A DNA stretch of 25,278 bases from Hydnum rufescens UP504 (lineage: Eukaryota > Basidiomycota > Agaricomycetes > Cantharellales > Hydnaceae): positions 6,913 through 32,190 of the forward strand of contig MU128994.1 of the NCBI GenBank assembly GCA_014904985.1. Reading direction: 5' to 3'. The notes under the pieces are model-generated. The model worked only from the letters and a program-made list of their open reading frames with translations, was not told the origin of the DNA and made no database searches. The translations under genes and the position numbers were made by a program. Numbering within the stretch: position 1 is the first letter of the stretch; each line of letters opens with the position of its first letter. Shown piece by piece: positions 1-9,485 of this stretch.

Positions 1-22
1 GTGATCGTGGAATGGAAAGAAC

Positions 23-1589
23 AATTTTCAGATGGACACACAAAATAGGTTAGAAAGAAAGAGGGGATTTGATATGCATTGAACAAGCCCAAAAACACCA
101 CAAATGGCAGGATTTACCCATACAAGGTGGTGTTGAGTGGAGTGTCAGGGCCACGCTGTGACAAGAGCCACAAACAAATATAAACACAGATAATTCCAGC
201 TAAGTCCAGTGTTAAGTCCAGCTAAGTCCGGAGAATCTGGGCAAGAATGAGATAAACGAGGATAGACGGAGACGGAGAGGCAGTCCAGTGGCCCAGAGGG
301 GGAGACCAAAGCAAGCTGGGTCTCTGGACTTCGCTCTCGGACTACCTTATACATGATGACTTACTACAGGGAAGTGATTGCTAAACAGTGGTGGTTACAA
401 GGGAACAGGAACAGGAAAGGAAACAGGAACAGGACAGGAACAGGAACAGGAACTCGGCCAGGGGACAAACCAAGAAGCAATGGGAAATGAAAGGGAGATG
501 AAACCAAGATAGGGTTGGATCGGAGTCAAACTGGAATCAAGCCAGAAGCAAATGGTGACTTGGGCAAAGGAACTAAGCAGGGAAACTGGACTGGAGGTGG
601 GTGGACATGGACCGGTGTGGAAGATAAAAACATCCAGTATCAGAAAATGCGAATATCCATTATCCCAGCCATTGGAATGATCATGTGACCTATTATGAAA
701 TTAATTACAGTTATGCATGAAAACAGAGTTCGTTTCAATTACTCCATCAGTTTTGATCAGAGAGGTACGCCCATATAACTCTCGGGAAGGCCACGATTCG
801 CACCTTTCCAAATGTACCAAACACCCCAAATGCGTCGGGAACGTACCTCTCTGATCAAAACTGCTGGGAGTAATGAGAGACGAAACTCTGTTTTCATGCA
901 TAACACTCTATTAATTTACAATAATAGGCACGATCATCTCCAATGGCTGGGATCAATGGATATTCGCATTTTCTGATACTGGATGTTTTTATCTTCCACA
1001 CCGGTCCATGTCCACCCACCTCCAGTCCAGTTCCCTGCTTAGTTCCTTTGCCCAAGTCCACTTTGCTTCTGGCTTGATTCCAGTTTGACTCCGATCCAAC
1101 CCTATCTTGGTTTCATCTCCCTTTCATTTCCCATTGCTTCTGGTTTGTCCCCTGGCCGAGTTCCTGTTCCTGTTCCTGTTCCTGTTCCTGTTCCTGTTCC
1201 TGTTCCTGTCCCCCTTGTAACCACCCACTGTTTAGCAATCACTCCCCTGTAGTATAGTCATCATGTATAAGTAGTCCGAGAGCGAAGTCCAGAGACCCCA
1301 GCTTTGTCTCCCCTCTGGGCCACTGACTGCCTCTCCGTCCCCTCCTATCCTCGTTATCTCATTCTTGCCCAGATTCTCCCGGACTTAGCTGGACTTACAC
1401 TGGACTTAGCTGGAATTATCTGTGTTTATATTTGTTTGGTGCTCTTGTCACAGCGTGGCCCTGACACTCCCCCACTCAACACCACCTTGTATGGGTAAAT
1501 CCTTGCCATTTGTGGTGTTTTTGGGCTTGTTCAATGCATATCAATCCCCTCTTTCTTTCTAACCTATTTGTGTGTCCATCTGACAATTT
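23..1589. repeat. Long inverted repeat (foldback palindrome), LTR-like arms
   Basis: The left arm (about 23-769) is the reverse complement of the right arm (about 842-1589), with small differences and a 72 bp spacer (770-841). Matching landmarks include the TTCCTG hexamer tract (right arm 1161-1208, inverted near 401-455), the TATA-like TATAAG near 1266, and an LTR-like end, GTGGCCCTGACA, finishing near 1466 (its inverse starts near 145). The palindrome extends past the LTR-like ends into a flanking dispersed repeat on both sides, so it is an inverted duplication of LTR plus neighbour rather than a simple TIR element. No credible ORF was found; the open frames inside are short and repeat-derived. 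Confidence 0.85.
1161..1208 (+). repeat. TTCCTG hexanucleotide microsatellite
   Basis: Eight uninterrupted TTCCTG units lie in the right arm of the palindrome. The left arm holds a shorter, interrupted inverse version (CAGGAA units, about 401-455), so the tract has changed length since the arms were formed. Confidence 0.9.
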
Positions 1590-1660
1590 TTCACTTCACT
1601 ACCACCCATCTTCTCCCCCCTTCCCCTGGACCTGCTGAGGGGAATCTTGTCTGCTGTAGA
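1467..1660 (+). repeat. Dispersed copy of the 300 bp repeat family
   Basis: This sequence begins just after the LTR-like end and closely matches part of the tandem repeats at 7421-8290 (shared CCACTCAACACCACCTTGTA, the CCCTCTTTCTTTCTAACC tract and CCCCTGGACCTGCTG). An inverted, partial copy occupies about 1-145. It appears to be the sequence into which the LTR-like element was inserted. Confidence 0.8.
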
Positions 1661-1745
1661 AGATGCTTGATAGCTCTGCAGAAATTACTAACACCACCAG
1701 ATGTTGGCTAAGGTTATAGGGATTGGGAATGAAAAGGTATGGGAG

Positions 1746-1794
1746 GGGCTGGAACCTTGGAGCACGAAATGCAGGGCACACAACTGTGAGACCC
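1746..1794 (-). repeat. Split direct repeat B2 (element 3' end)
   Basis: A 49 bp sequence identical to B1 (2041-2089) except for CA versus TG at one dinucleotide (1781-1782). It marks the outer 3' end of the YR retrotransposon; sequence homology with the B1 surroundings stops at both sides. Confidence 0.85.
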
Positions 1795-1853
1795 TTACAT
1801 AAGGCACATTGTTTTGTGGACCAAGGAGGGGGAGCAAAAGGGAGGAGGGCGGG

Positions 1854-1983
1854 TGCTTAAGATGATAGGATTCTTGCTTGAGTGGTTTGAGTCTCAGAAG
1901 TTGAAGTGGAGAAGTGTGACTCAAACCACTCACTTATCTAACTGTGAGTCTGATACTCGTGCCTCGTTCTCAGACTCTGGCAG
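1854..1983 (-). repeat. Split direct repeat A2
   Basis: A 130 bp repeat, 122/130 identical and gap-free against A1 (6671-6800). It contains a 13 bp perfect inverted repeat (1881-1893 / 1918-1930) and, running over its edge, nested inverted repeats of 11 bp (1934-1944 / 1981-1991) and 8 bp (1946-1953 / 1970-1977). In YR retrotransposons such repeats are thought to serve in forming and recombining the circular intermediate. Confidence 0.9.
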
Positions 1984-3498
1984 TTAGATAATAGCTTGTT
2001 CCTGGTCACAGCTAGATGGGGGAAGGGAACCAGACCTATTGGGCTGGAACCTTGGAGCACGAAATGCAGGGCACATGACTGTGAGACCCAAAGGTGGCCA
2101 AGGGCACACCCAGAGTTGTGTGGCACCATGACTATGAAACCCATCTAGCAGACATGACACAGAATGAATAGCAGAAGAGAGGCAGATATAAGTACATTTA
2201 GTCCATTTAGTCCATTTTACAAGGAAAGGAACCATTGCCCTCAATGCATGAACCTGGAGATGATGTTGAACATCCTGGCAGTTGATATTGAATGACAAAA
2301 TCTCATCCATCTTCCACAGGTATCGCTGAAATGCATCAGACTTCCAACGGCCCTGTATCTTCAACAGGTCAATAGACAGGCCATGGCGGAGGTGTTCAGT
2401 GGAGCCCCCAATGCGAAAACTGTGGCCATTGATAGGTGGAAGCCCCACAGCAACAAAAATCTCAGCACACTCGAGCCAAGAAGGTGGCTTTGACCATGGG
2501 GAGATGCCCCACAGGGGTCTGGTATGCAAAGAATTGAGCTGAGTTGGGTAAACCAGCATTGGATAAGAGGTGATGTTCCAAGGCAACAACAGGACATAGG
2601 GGGCCAGCTATGGCAGTGAGGGAGATATTGGCACCATGAAACTTTTCAGTTTTGGTCCATGGCAGGTGGAACTTTGCAGATCGAATGGGCGGATCACCAT
2701 AGGAGGAGAAGATGGCTGTGGAAGCCCGGTAACATGCTGCTTGGGGTTGAATGCTGCAACACCTGGAACAGTGAGCTCGCCAAGGTGGCAGACACCCCAG
2801 AAGGCACATGTGGCTAATGAAAACACAGCGGAGTCGAAGGTATCATTGAAATTGAGCATGTTACGCAAGGCCATAAGGTGCTGAGGTAACACGGGGGGCC
2901 TTGTGGGCCGCAATACTGGGGGTGGAACAAAGGCTGAAGCAGCACGCTGTATTTTAAGAATGAAGGGATCATTTCCATGCCAGGGCTGACCATTGAGGTC
3001 ATGCCAATGATGGAGGGCACTCATGGCATTGGCAATCTTGGGCTGGCTGGTGTGAGAAAGTGAGGCAAGGAAGAGGGCTAAGTTGGTGGAAGAAGCAGGC
3101 AGACGATCATCCTCAGGGATGTGTCTGCTATCACACCAGGACTGCCAGTGTGCAAGGCCAGAGCCGTAGGTGGAGAGAGTCCCTTTGGAAAGGGAGTTTT
3201 CAAGAAGGGAATCAAGAGCAAGTCGATCAGCCACAGTGGCTGACATGTGAAGTTTCTCACGATGGGAACGGGCAGCAGGAGATGTCCAGAATGCTAAGCG
3301 ATCACGTCCCTGGACATTAGGACGATGAGGATGAGGAAGGAGAGGGGGGGCAGAAGCATGGGGTTTTCGACCTTTGGGCCGCAAATCAAGGCGTGGATAC
3401 AGTTCCGCAACGGTCATGGTCGAGGAGCGAGGGGGACTGTCTTGAGATGCAGAGCTGCCAGATGTGACTGGCATGTCATGTTCACTATTAAACATCAT
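1984..3498 (-). pseudogene. Tyrosine recombinase of Ngaro-like element, inactivated
   Basis: Integrase of the element, expected to insert its circular DNA. The N-terminal part (3498 to about 2740) holds a SAM-like core-binding domain (SLSKGTLSTYGSGLAHWQSW) and the first catalytic box. The middle (LPWTKTEKFHGANISLT, about 2690-2470) lies in another frame. The C-terminal part has the HxxR box in GHSFRIGG, then GRWKSDAF and a following Tyr, likely the nucleophile. At least two frameshifts are needed, one near 2690-2740 and one near 2470. The first catalytic Arg, expected in a CRLGELT-like box, is His here (CHLGELT, codon 2785-2787), a CGC-to-CAC type change. The start ATG overlaps the stop of the RT-RNase H gene. 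Confidence 0.85.
2041..2089 (-). repeat. Split direct repeat B1
   Basis: A 49 bp copy of B2, placed between the recombinase ORF and A2 as expected for split direct repeats. It lies inside the 3' end of the long open frame that ends at 1984. Confidence 0.85.
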
Positions 3499-5390
3499 GT
3501 AAGAAGCACATTAAAGCTTCCGGGATCCGGAAGATGCAAGGCAGACGAGAGGCATCGTCCGGCAGCACCCCACGCGAGGCTGCATCAGCGCGATTCTCTG
3601 ATGATTCGACATATTCAAGGAGGATATCAAAGTTTGCATCCCTTGTGATTGAGGAAGTGCGTATGATGGATTCATTGATGAAGGGATTGCGGCTCCGGCC
3701 ATGGATGTATTGACCAATGGAACCTTTATTGTCGCTGTGAACAAGAACACGAACATCATGTAAGCTGCGTGCTGCTGCCTCCATGACAGCAAATTCCAAG
3801 GCAATGCTCTCTGCCCATCCAATTTTGCGACCCTCAGCCTGCCAGCCTGGGAGGAGCTGCCAGGCACGCCAAAGGAACCCAACAACCAGACTGATACCCC
3901 AAGAGGTGGAGGCATCAACATAGATGTCAAGATTGACAATCGGTCGGAATCCAATAGGGCGCAAAAAGTTGGGGGACTCCAAGGCCATCCGCCACCAAGT
4001 CAAATCAGTGATGAGGCATGGGGGGGGGAAGCGAGAGATGAAAACATTGGTGCTGAAAGATGCAATGAAATGGTGAAGAGATGGCATTCTGGAGCGACCA
4101 TCACGATAGACGAAACAGATATGTGCAAGGGAACCCTGGAGATTGACCAATGGTTCAAGCCGCAAGCGATGAGTAGTATCAATAATGGACAAAACATCCA
4201 ACAGCTTCTTGAGATGCTTCAACCGCTTCTTTTCAGGTAGTGAGACATGCTTGTTTGCAAGGTCCCATTGAAACCCTACATAGACAACAGTTGAAGCAAA
4301 ATCTTTGGTCTTGATATCATTGACTAGCCAACCGAGGGACTTTACAATCATGATGATGTCGATGAGCTCGTATGAGTATTGGTAGACCCCAGGGGGGGAT
4401 TCGGATACTGGTATGCGGGTTGGTAAGAGGTCATCCACCCACTTGATGAAGAAAGGGACTGGAAGGTTGGCCCGAACGATATCGAGAGTGGCATCTGTGG
4501 CAACACCAAGGGTCCCTGCAGCAGAGGAGAGGCCAAAGGGATTGCAGTGATCAAGGAAAATCCCCAGAGAGGTCATAACAGCAAGAAAAGGCTGGTGTGC
4601 ACGCAAAACAGCCATCTGACGATAGGCAGCAGCAAAATCAAGCTGAGCAGCTTGGGCCCCAGGAGGGCAAGAAGCCACCTATTGAGCAGGCAGAGTAAGC
4701 ACCAAGGAAGGCAAGTTGGAAAGGCCCAAAACCAAGGACAGGACGACAGAGGCCATGTCAGGCATGCCCAAAAGACAATGCATTCAAGGAATGCGAGGTG
4801 AGCCAGAGGCTAACACCCCAAGGCCAACGTGCCAAAGACAATGCCGGGCATGCCAAAGACAATGCCTTAAAGGACAACATTCCAAAAAGGACATGTTGGG
4901 TGTGCCAAAGGCAAACACCAAAGGATAAAAGACAGGACACTCACCCAGTCAGCCATAATCTGAGCTGTCCCCCAAGTGGTGGGGAAATCATCAGAATCAA
5001 TAAAGTCGTTGACAGACATGCCAAACTGATCCCGGAAGGAGAGATTTTGGACCATCTGCCAGCGATCTGGACCATCACCTGGTTTTGGGACAATGGCAGA
5101 GGAGCAGTCCGGAAAGAACCCCCATAGAATTGTTCAGCCTGCTGAACAGTGAAAGGGCCAGACATGCGCCCAAGTGCCACTTCCTTGTCCAGTTTGGCCT
5201 GTATAATCTGATCTTCTTCGGAGGTTTTGTAGTGATTGGGGGGAAGGAATGTGACAGAAATGGGAGGCATATCCAACCCAATTGGGAAACCATGAATAAT
5301 GTTATGAACGGAGTGGGATAATGAAGGGATAAGTGAGCATGGTCAAGGGCAGAAGCAAAGGCATCTGCACACAGAGGAGTTATAGGGGAC
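3488..5390 (-). pseudogene. Reverse transcriptase-RNase H of Ngaro-like element
   Basis: Copies the element RNA into DNA. Upstream exon (about 5390-4945): the RT start region (GFPIGLDMPPISVTF, then NHYKTSEED and FRTAPL) is spread over three frames, with shifts near 5310 and near 5100, so the copy is broken. Downstream exon (4678-3488) is one clean frame: SCPPGAQAAQLDFAAAYRQM (first catalytic Asp), KWVDDLL (catalytic Asp pair, W instead of Y/F), then RNase H with IYVDAS, an acidic WAES..LEFAV segment, VHSDNKGS and ENRADAASRG. The RNase H acidic residues all appear present. An intron (4679-4944) joins the exons in phase 0 after TGG. The stop TAA overlaps the recombinase start. Confidence 0.87.
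4679..4944 (-). other. Spliceosomal intron inside RT gene, with minisatellite
   Basis: Donor GTGAGT and acceptor CAATAG bracket 266 bp. Removing it joins ...QIMADW to VASCPPGAQ in frame, restoring a typical Ngaro RT segment; unspliced, the frame hits a stop just before exon 2. The intron holds degenerate copies of a roughly 20 bp unit (minus-strand core GGCATTGTCTTTGGCATGCC, about 4740-4920), which probably explains why it is four times longer than the 53-65 bp introns of the nearby KDZ gene. Confidence 0.8.
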
Positions 5391-6671
5391 TCAGAGTGCA
5401 ACAGAGCACTTCTGAGCCGAGTGTGTGGAGGCAAGGCAGACAGAGCAGACATGGTTGTGCTCATGACCTTTAATGCATCCTTTGGCAGTGTCGAATAAGA
5501 AACAGACACGGCGATTGTCGGCTTTGGAAGTGAGGGCCCCATTCTTGAAGGTGCACTTGGAGGAACGGACAGTGCATGTTGGTGCCAAATGTCCTGCCTT
5601 TGCACAGAGGACGCAACGAGCAGAGGAGGGAGCATGCTCATTGCCTGTATGAAACTGTGGGCCAGGGGAGGCACTGTGCCTCTGAGAACCCCCATATGCA
5701 TCCTCCCTATGACTACCAGATGGGCGATCCATGGAATCCAGCCACCTATGTGTGTCGGCCTCACGTTCCTCACAGACCTCCCGATCAAATCGCTCCAGGA
5801 CTCGAAAGGTGTCATCACTATCCATTGCAAAGTGGCCATGTGGTTGTATCCAGGTCAAACGCATGGAGGCATCAAAGCATGAGATGACACTGAACAAACC
5901 AGGGCAGTCGAAGAATTTGTGAAGGAAAAGGCGTCACTGGTATTGACAAAAGTCACTGCGCACCTCTGCTGGAAAGACTTCCTGATGAACATGAGTGAAA
6001 CCTTTGTAGCATTCAATGAATTCATCACAGGTGATAGATTGTTCCATCATGGCAAAGTCATCAGTGTTGATAACAGTCTTCTTCTTTGAGGTTATGACAT
6101 CAACCTCAATTTTCATGGGGTAGGCAATGTTCGACAGGCAGTGTTCACGCATCTCCTTGACAGCAAACATGGGGAGAGGTGCATACTGCAAGTTATGAAC
6201 ATGCCGGACAAGGTCTGGGGCAGCATACTCCCCACTAGCCAGCAAGGCATCGAAACTCCAGCCTGGTTGGATCACTGCCTCACTTGAAGTTAGGACAGTG
6301 CTCCCAACCTCAGTGGTGCTCTGTTTAGCAGTACTGGACTTGCCAGGAAGAGTTATGGAGGGTGGAGAGGATGGCTGATTGTCGGGTGCATGAGTTAACC
6401 CTTTGGCAAGATCCCAATCGGCAAGCGAATCATTAACGGCATTGGTGACCTCCATCTCGGACATCACTTGATTGAGGTGGATGTTCCTAGCTGTGACAAG
6501 CCGAGTGAACATCTCACGTGCCTCATTCCGGCTGCCAACATTTGCATTGTTCTGAGGTTGAACAGTTGGCTCTGAGATACCAGCCCCAGCTACATCAAGA
6601 CCTCCTCCTTCACCAGACACTGCAGCAGTCAATGGGCTTGTAACAGGGTTAAGAATGCCAGGAGAAACCAT
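5391..6671 (-). pseudogene. Gag-like protein of Ngaro-like element, one internal stop
   Basis: Nucleocapsid-like protein that would package element RNA. One frame runs from ATG at 6671 to the stop at 5391 (about 426 codons), broken by a single in-frame TGA at 5934-5936. The N-terminal 245 residues are low-complexity then helical. The C-terminal part carries a CX2CX4HX4C zinc knuckle (CVLCAKAGHLAPTC, about 5574-5615), a Cys/His cluster around CFLFDTAKGCIKGHEHNHVC, and a second knuckle (CSVCLASTHSAQKC, about 5405-5447). This knuckle arrangement before an RT is common in fungal Ngaro gag proteins. The start codon sits exactly at the inner edge of repeat A1. The TGA is followed by CGC and could derive from CGA by a C-to-T change. 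Confidence 0.8.
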
Positions 6672-6800
6672 GCTTAAGATGATAGGATTCTTGCTTGAGC
6701 AGTTTGAGTCTCAGAAGTTGAAGCAGAGAAGTGTGACTCAAACCACTTGCTTATCTAACTGTGAGTCTGATACTTGTGCCTCATTCTCAGACTCTGGCAG
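6671..6800 (-). repeat. Split direct repeat A1 (element 5' end)
   Basis: A 130 bp copy of A2. It marks the 5' end of the element on the minus strand, ending at the A of the gag start codon. The promoter of the element presumably lies here, but no clear TATA box was found. Confidence 0.88.
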
Positions 6801-7420
6801 CTTGTATCATGATTGTTGAATTGAAACTTAGAAGCTATTTCTGATTTTCAGGGCTTAGACATCTAGCAACACCTACACTGAGGGTCCTACAACTATCTAC
6901 AACTTCTTGTTGTTGCTCTGAGTACACCTTTCAGTTACTTGGCCACTTGAATTTCTTGTCTGTAACTACTTTATTTCAAGGGGGAGTCTTATCTAAAAGC
7001 TACCTAAAACTACAAAACTTGATTCCTTATATGCATTTTTGGATATCTGTGTACTTTTCTGCCTCAAAGTCTGTGTGATGTTTGGAATGGTGCAGTTGTG
7101 GGATGTTTGGATGACTAAATCAGGCTGAGTCATATCTTTTGCTTAGTCATACAAATTGCTTTGTCATACTTTTGAGTCTGGGTTTTTGATTACAAATCTT
7201 GGTTACATAAGCATTTTTTTTTTTTTGACATGTAGAAAACTTTTTATTTTGTTTGTTGAATGCAGTTATTTCAACTGAGTTTCCTTGATATCTTTGGGCA
7301 GTAGCAAGATAAGGTTGTCCTAAACACTCCAACAGATCATTGATCAAGGTCTAAGGTCAGAGCACTTCCAAACTCACATTTTCAGATACTAGACAGTTAT
7401 TCCTTCCACACCACTCAATA
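6801..7420. other. No gene recognised
   Basis: AT-rich intergenic sequence between the YR retrotransposon and the tandem repeats. It has a poly-T run near 7213-7225. The short open frames have no family resemblance. Confidence 0.6.
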
Positions 7421-8290
7421 TGTTTTTGGGCTTGTTCTCTTCATCTAGACTCCCTCTTTCCAACACATCCACTCATGAGTCATTTGGAGCTCTTTTGGCT
7501 CCATTATGACCAGTGCTCTCCTCCTCCCCCACTCAACACCACCTTGTATGGGTAAATCCTGGCCATTTGTGGCATTTTTGGGCTTGTTCAATGCATATCA
7601 ATCCCCTCTTTCTTTCTAACCTATTTGTGTGTCTATCTGACAATGTTTCACTTTACTACCATCCATCTTCTCCTCCCCCCTTCCCCTGGACCTGCTGAGG
7701 GGAAATCTTGTTTGCTCAATCTGTTTTTGGGCTCTCTTTGTCTAGATGTCCTCTTTCCAACACATCCACTTATGAGTCATTTGGAGCACTTTTGGCTCTA
7801 TTATGACCAGTGGTCTCCTCCTGCCCCACTCAACACCATCTTGTATGGGTAAATCCTCACCATTTGTGGCATTTTTGGGCTTATTCAATGTGTATCAATC
7901 CCCTCTTTCTTTCTAATCCATTTGTGTGTCCATCTGACAATTTTTCACTTCACTACCACCCATCTTCTCTTCCCCCCTTCCCCTGGACCTGCTGGGGGGA
8001 AATCTTGACTGCTCATTCTGTTTTTGGGCTTGTTCTCTTCATCTAGACTTCCTCTTTCCAACACATCCACTCACAAGTTATTTGGAGCACTTTTGGCTCC
8101 ATTATGACCAGTGCTCTCCTCCTCCCCCCACTCAACACCACCTTGTGTGAGTAAATCCTGGCCATTTGTGGCATTTTTGGGCTTGTTCAATGCATATTAA
8201 TCCCCTTGTTCCCTTTTACCCATTTGTGTGTCCATTGGATGATTTTTCACTTCACTACCACCCATCTTCTCCCCCCTTTCCCTGCACCTA
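7421..8290 (+). repeat. Tandem array of a ~300 bp repeat, three copies
   Basis: Copies start at 7421, 7722 and 8019 (periods 301 and 297 bp), the third ending near 8290. Each starts TGTTTTTGGGCT and contains CACTCAACACCA and CCCCTGGACCTGCTG-like landmarks. Within a unit, the first and second halves share a TTTTTGGGCTTGTTC ... CCCTCTTTC pattern, so the unit may be an old dimer. The 60-80 residue open frames in it repeat with the DNA and are not considered genes. Confidence 0.88.
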
Positions 8291-8830
8291 CCTACGGAAG
8301 GAAGACCATGCCTGTTTTCACAGATTCTCACCTCACCTCTTTCACCCTCCATCTACCTGTTCATATATGCATATAGTTCTAGTCCCACATCAATAAATGT
8401 TTCAGTTTCCTAGCAATGTGCATACATGTATTGAATATCAAAAACTGTGATATAATGACCCCTCAAGGCCCATGAGACACTCAAGGGGTCAACAATGTTA
8501 GGCATATCTGAGCCTTCTCATACAGCCTTGTCTTCCCAGTACCCTCACATATTTGAAAATGTCTCCATCACTAAGTTCCACTTCAATGGGCCCCAACAGG
8601 CAAATTGGCCTAAGTGTGTTTGGGCCCCAATTCCTGAAATATACCTAAAATATGGGCCCCAAATCAATGTACACAATATAAATTTTATATTGTTTTGGGG
8701 CCCCTCACTCTGTAACCCTAACTAGGCCCATATTGTGCCACATTTTTGGCCCTTTCTTAGGTCTTGAAAATGACTGCCCAGGCTGGCACACCTCCACATG
8801 GCTATGCCCCAACTTCCATATGCATCCCCC
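8291..8830. other. No gene recognised
   Basis: Unique-looking sequence with scattered GGGCCCCAA and GGGGCCCC-type clusters (8580-8710). No protein family or RNA gene was recognised. Confidence 0.55.
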
Positions 8831-9223
8831 TTAGCATATATACTTCCAAGGCAGTGTATGCCTGGGTCCTCCAAAGGTGTCCAAAGTGTCAAAGGACCAT
8901 AATGATGCTGATGGAGTAGGGATTGGGACAGATGGTGTGGATTCAGGGATTGGGGGCAGAGTAGGAGGAGGGGGAGTCTGGATTGGCAATTCCATGGACT
9001 CATGTGGGGAGTGAGTGAATGACAGGTGCTGATAAGGATGCCAATGCTGCCACTGGTTGACTACCCAGCCCATAGCCCACTGGTTGAGGCCCAATAGAAT
9101 GAGGGCAATAATAATAAGAGAAATGCCAATAATGGCAAGGATGACAATAACCCCCTTAGTGAACCAGGGAGAGAGGAGACAAGAGCATTTGAAGAAGTAG
9201 GTGCCATATGATAGAGTCAACAA
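8831..9223 (-). CDS. Hypothetical small membrane protein ORF (weak)
   Basis: A 130-residue open frame beginning MLTLSYGTYF. Residues about 24-46 form one strongly hydrophobic segment (VIVILAIIGISLIIIALILL), followed by a Trp-rich stretch and a Pro/Thr/Ser-rich tail with PPPPTLPPIP. This is what a single-pass membrane protein would look like. No family was recognised, no promoter is evident, and the surroundings are repeats. It could be a chance frame or the remnant of an accessory ORF of a retroelement. No function is proposed. Confidence 0.25.
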   Translation of the reverse strand: MLTLSYGTYFFKCSCLLSPWFTKGVIVILAIIGISLIIIALILLGLNQWAMGWVVNQWQHWHPYQHLSFTHSPHESMELPIQTPPPPTLPPIPESTPSVPIPTPSASLWSFDTLDTFGGPRHTLPWKYIC

Positions 9224-9485
9224 AGAATGATACTCTGATGGTGTTGGAGGGATAAATACCTACCATCTACAAACCCCATTTGAGGACAATTCTTCAAATA
9301 AATGAATCAATTCTTATGTCAATCCATGGCTCAATTCCCACACCCTTCATTCATTGGAGAAACAATCCAAATTCTACATGTCTGAAACCCATCATTCCAT
9401 GTCATTCCTTTGCCTTAAGGGGGAAGAATTGTGATTATATAATGATGCAGACTGTGCCTGGCCTTCATTCTGGACCCACAGACCT

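Larger units (their letters stand above)
1746..6800 (-). mobile_element. Ngaro-like tyrosine-recombinase (YR) retrotransposon
   Basis: Reading the minus strand, the order is repeat A1 (6671-6800), gag, RT-RNase H, tyrosine recombinase, repeat B1 (2041-2089), repeat A2 (1854-1983), repeat B2 (1746-1794). The A1-ORFs-B1-A2-B2 arrangement is the split direct repeat architecture known for PAT and Ngaro elements of the DIRS order. No Dam-like methyltransferase domain lies between RNase H and the recombinase, which favours Ngaro over DIRS or PAT. About 5.05 kb long. This copy looks dead: a stop in gag, frameshifts in the RT and recombinase regions, and a lost catalytic arginine. Members of this group integrate by recombination and make no target duplication; none was seen. 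Confidence 0.88.

Noticed and set aside
145..1498. Paired open frames at 145-354 (minus) and 1304-1498 (plus)
   Set aside because: They are the same sequence read from the two arms of the palindrome and contain no recognisable domain.
3060..3648. Plus-strand frames opposite the recombinase and RNase H
   Set aside because: They are antisense shadows of clearly recognised minus-strand domains.
7513..8396. Several 60-80 residue plus-strand frames
   Set aside because: They repeat with the 300 bp tandem unit, start at arbitrary ATGs and have low-complexity composition.
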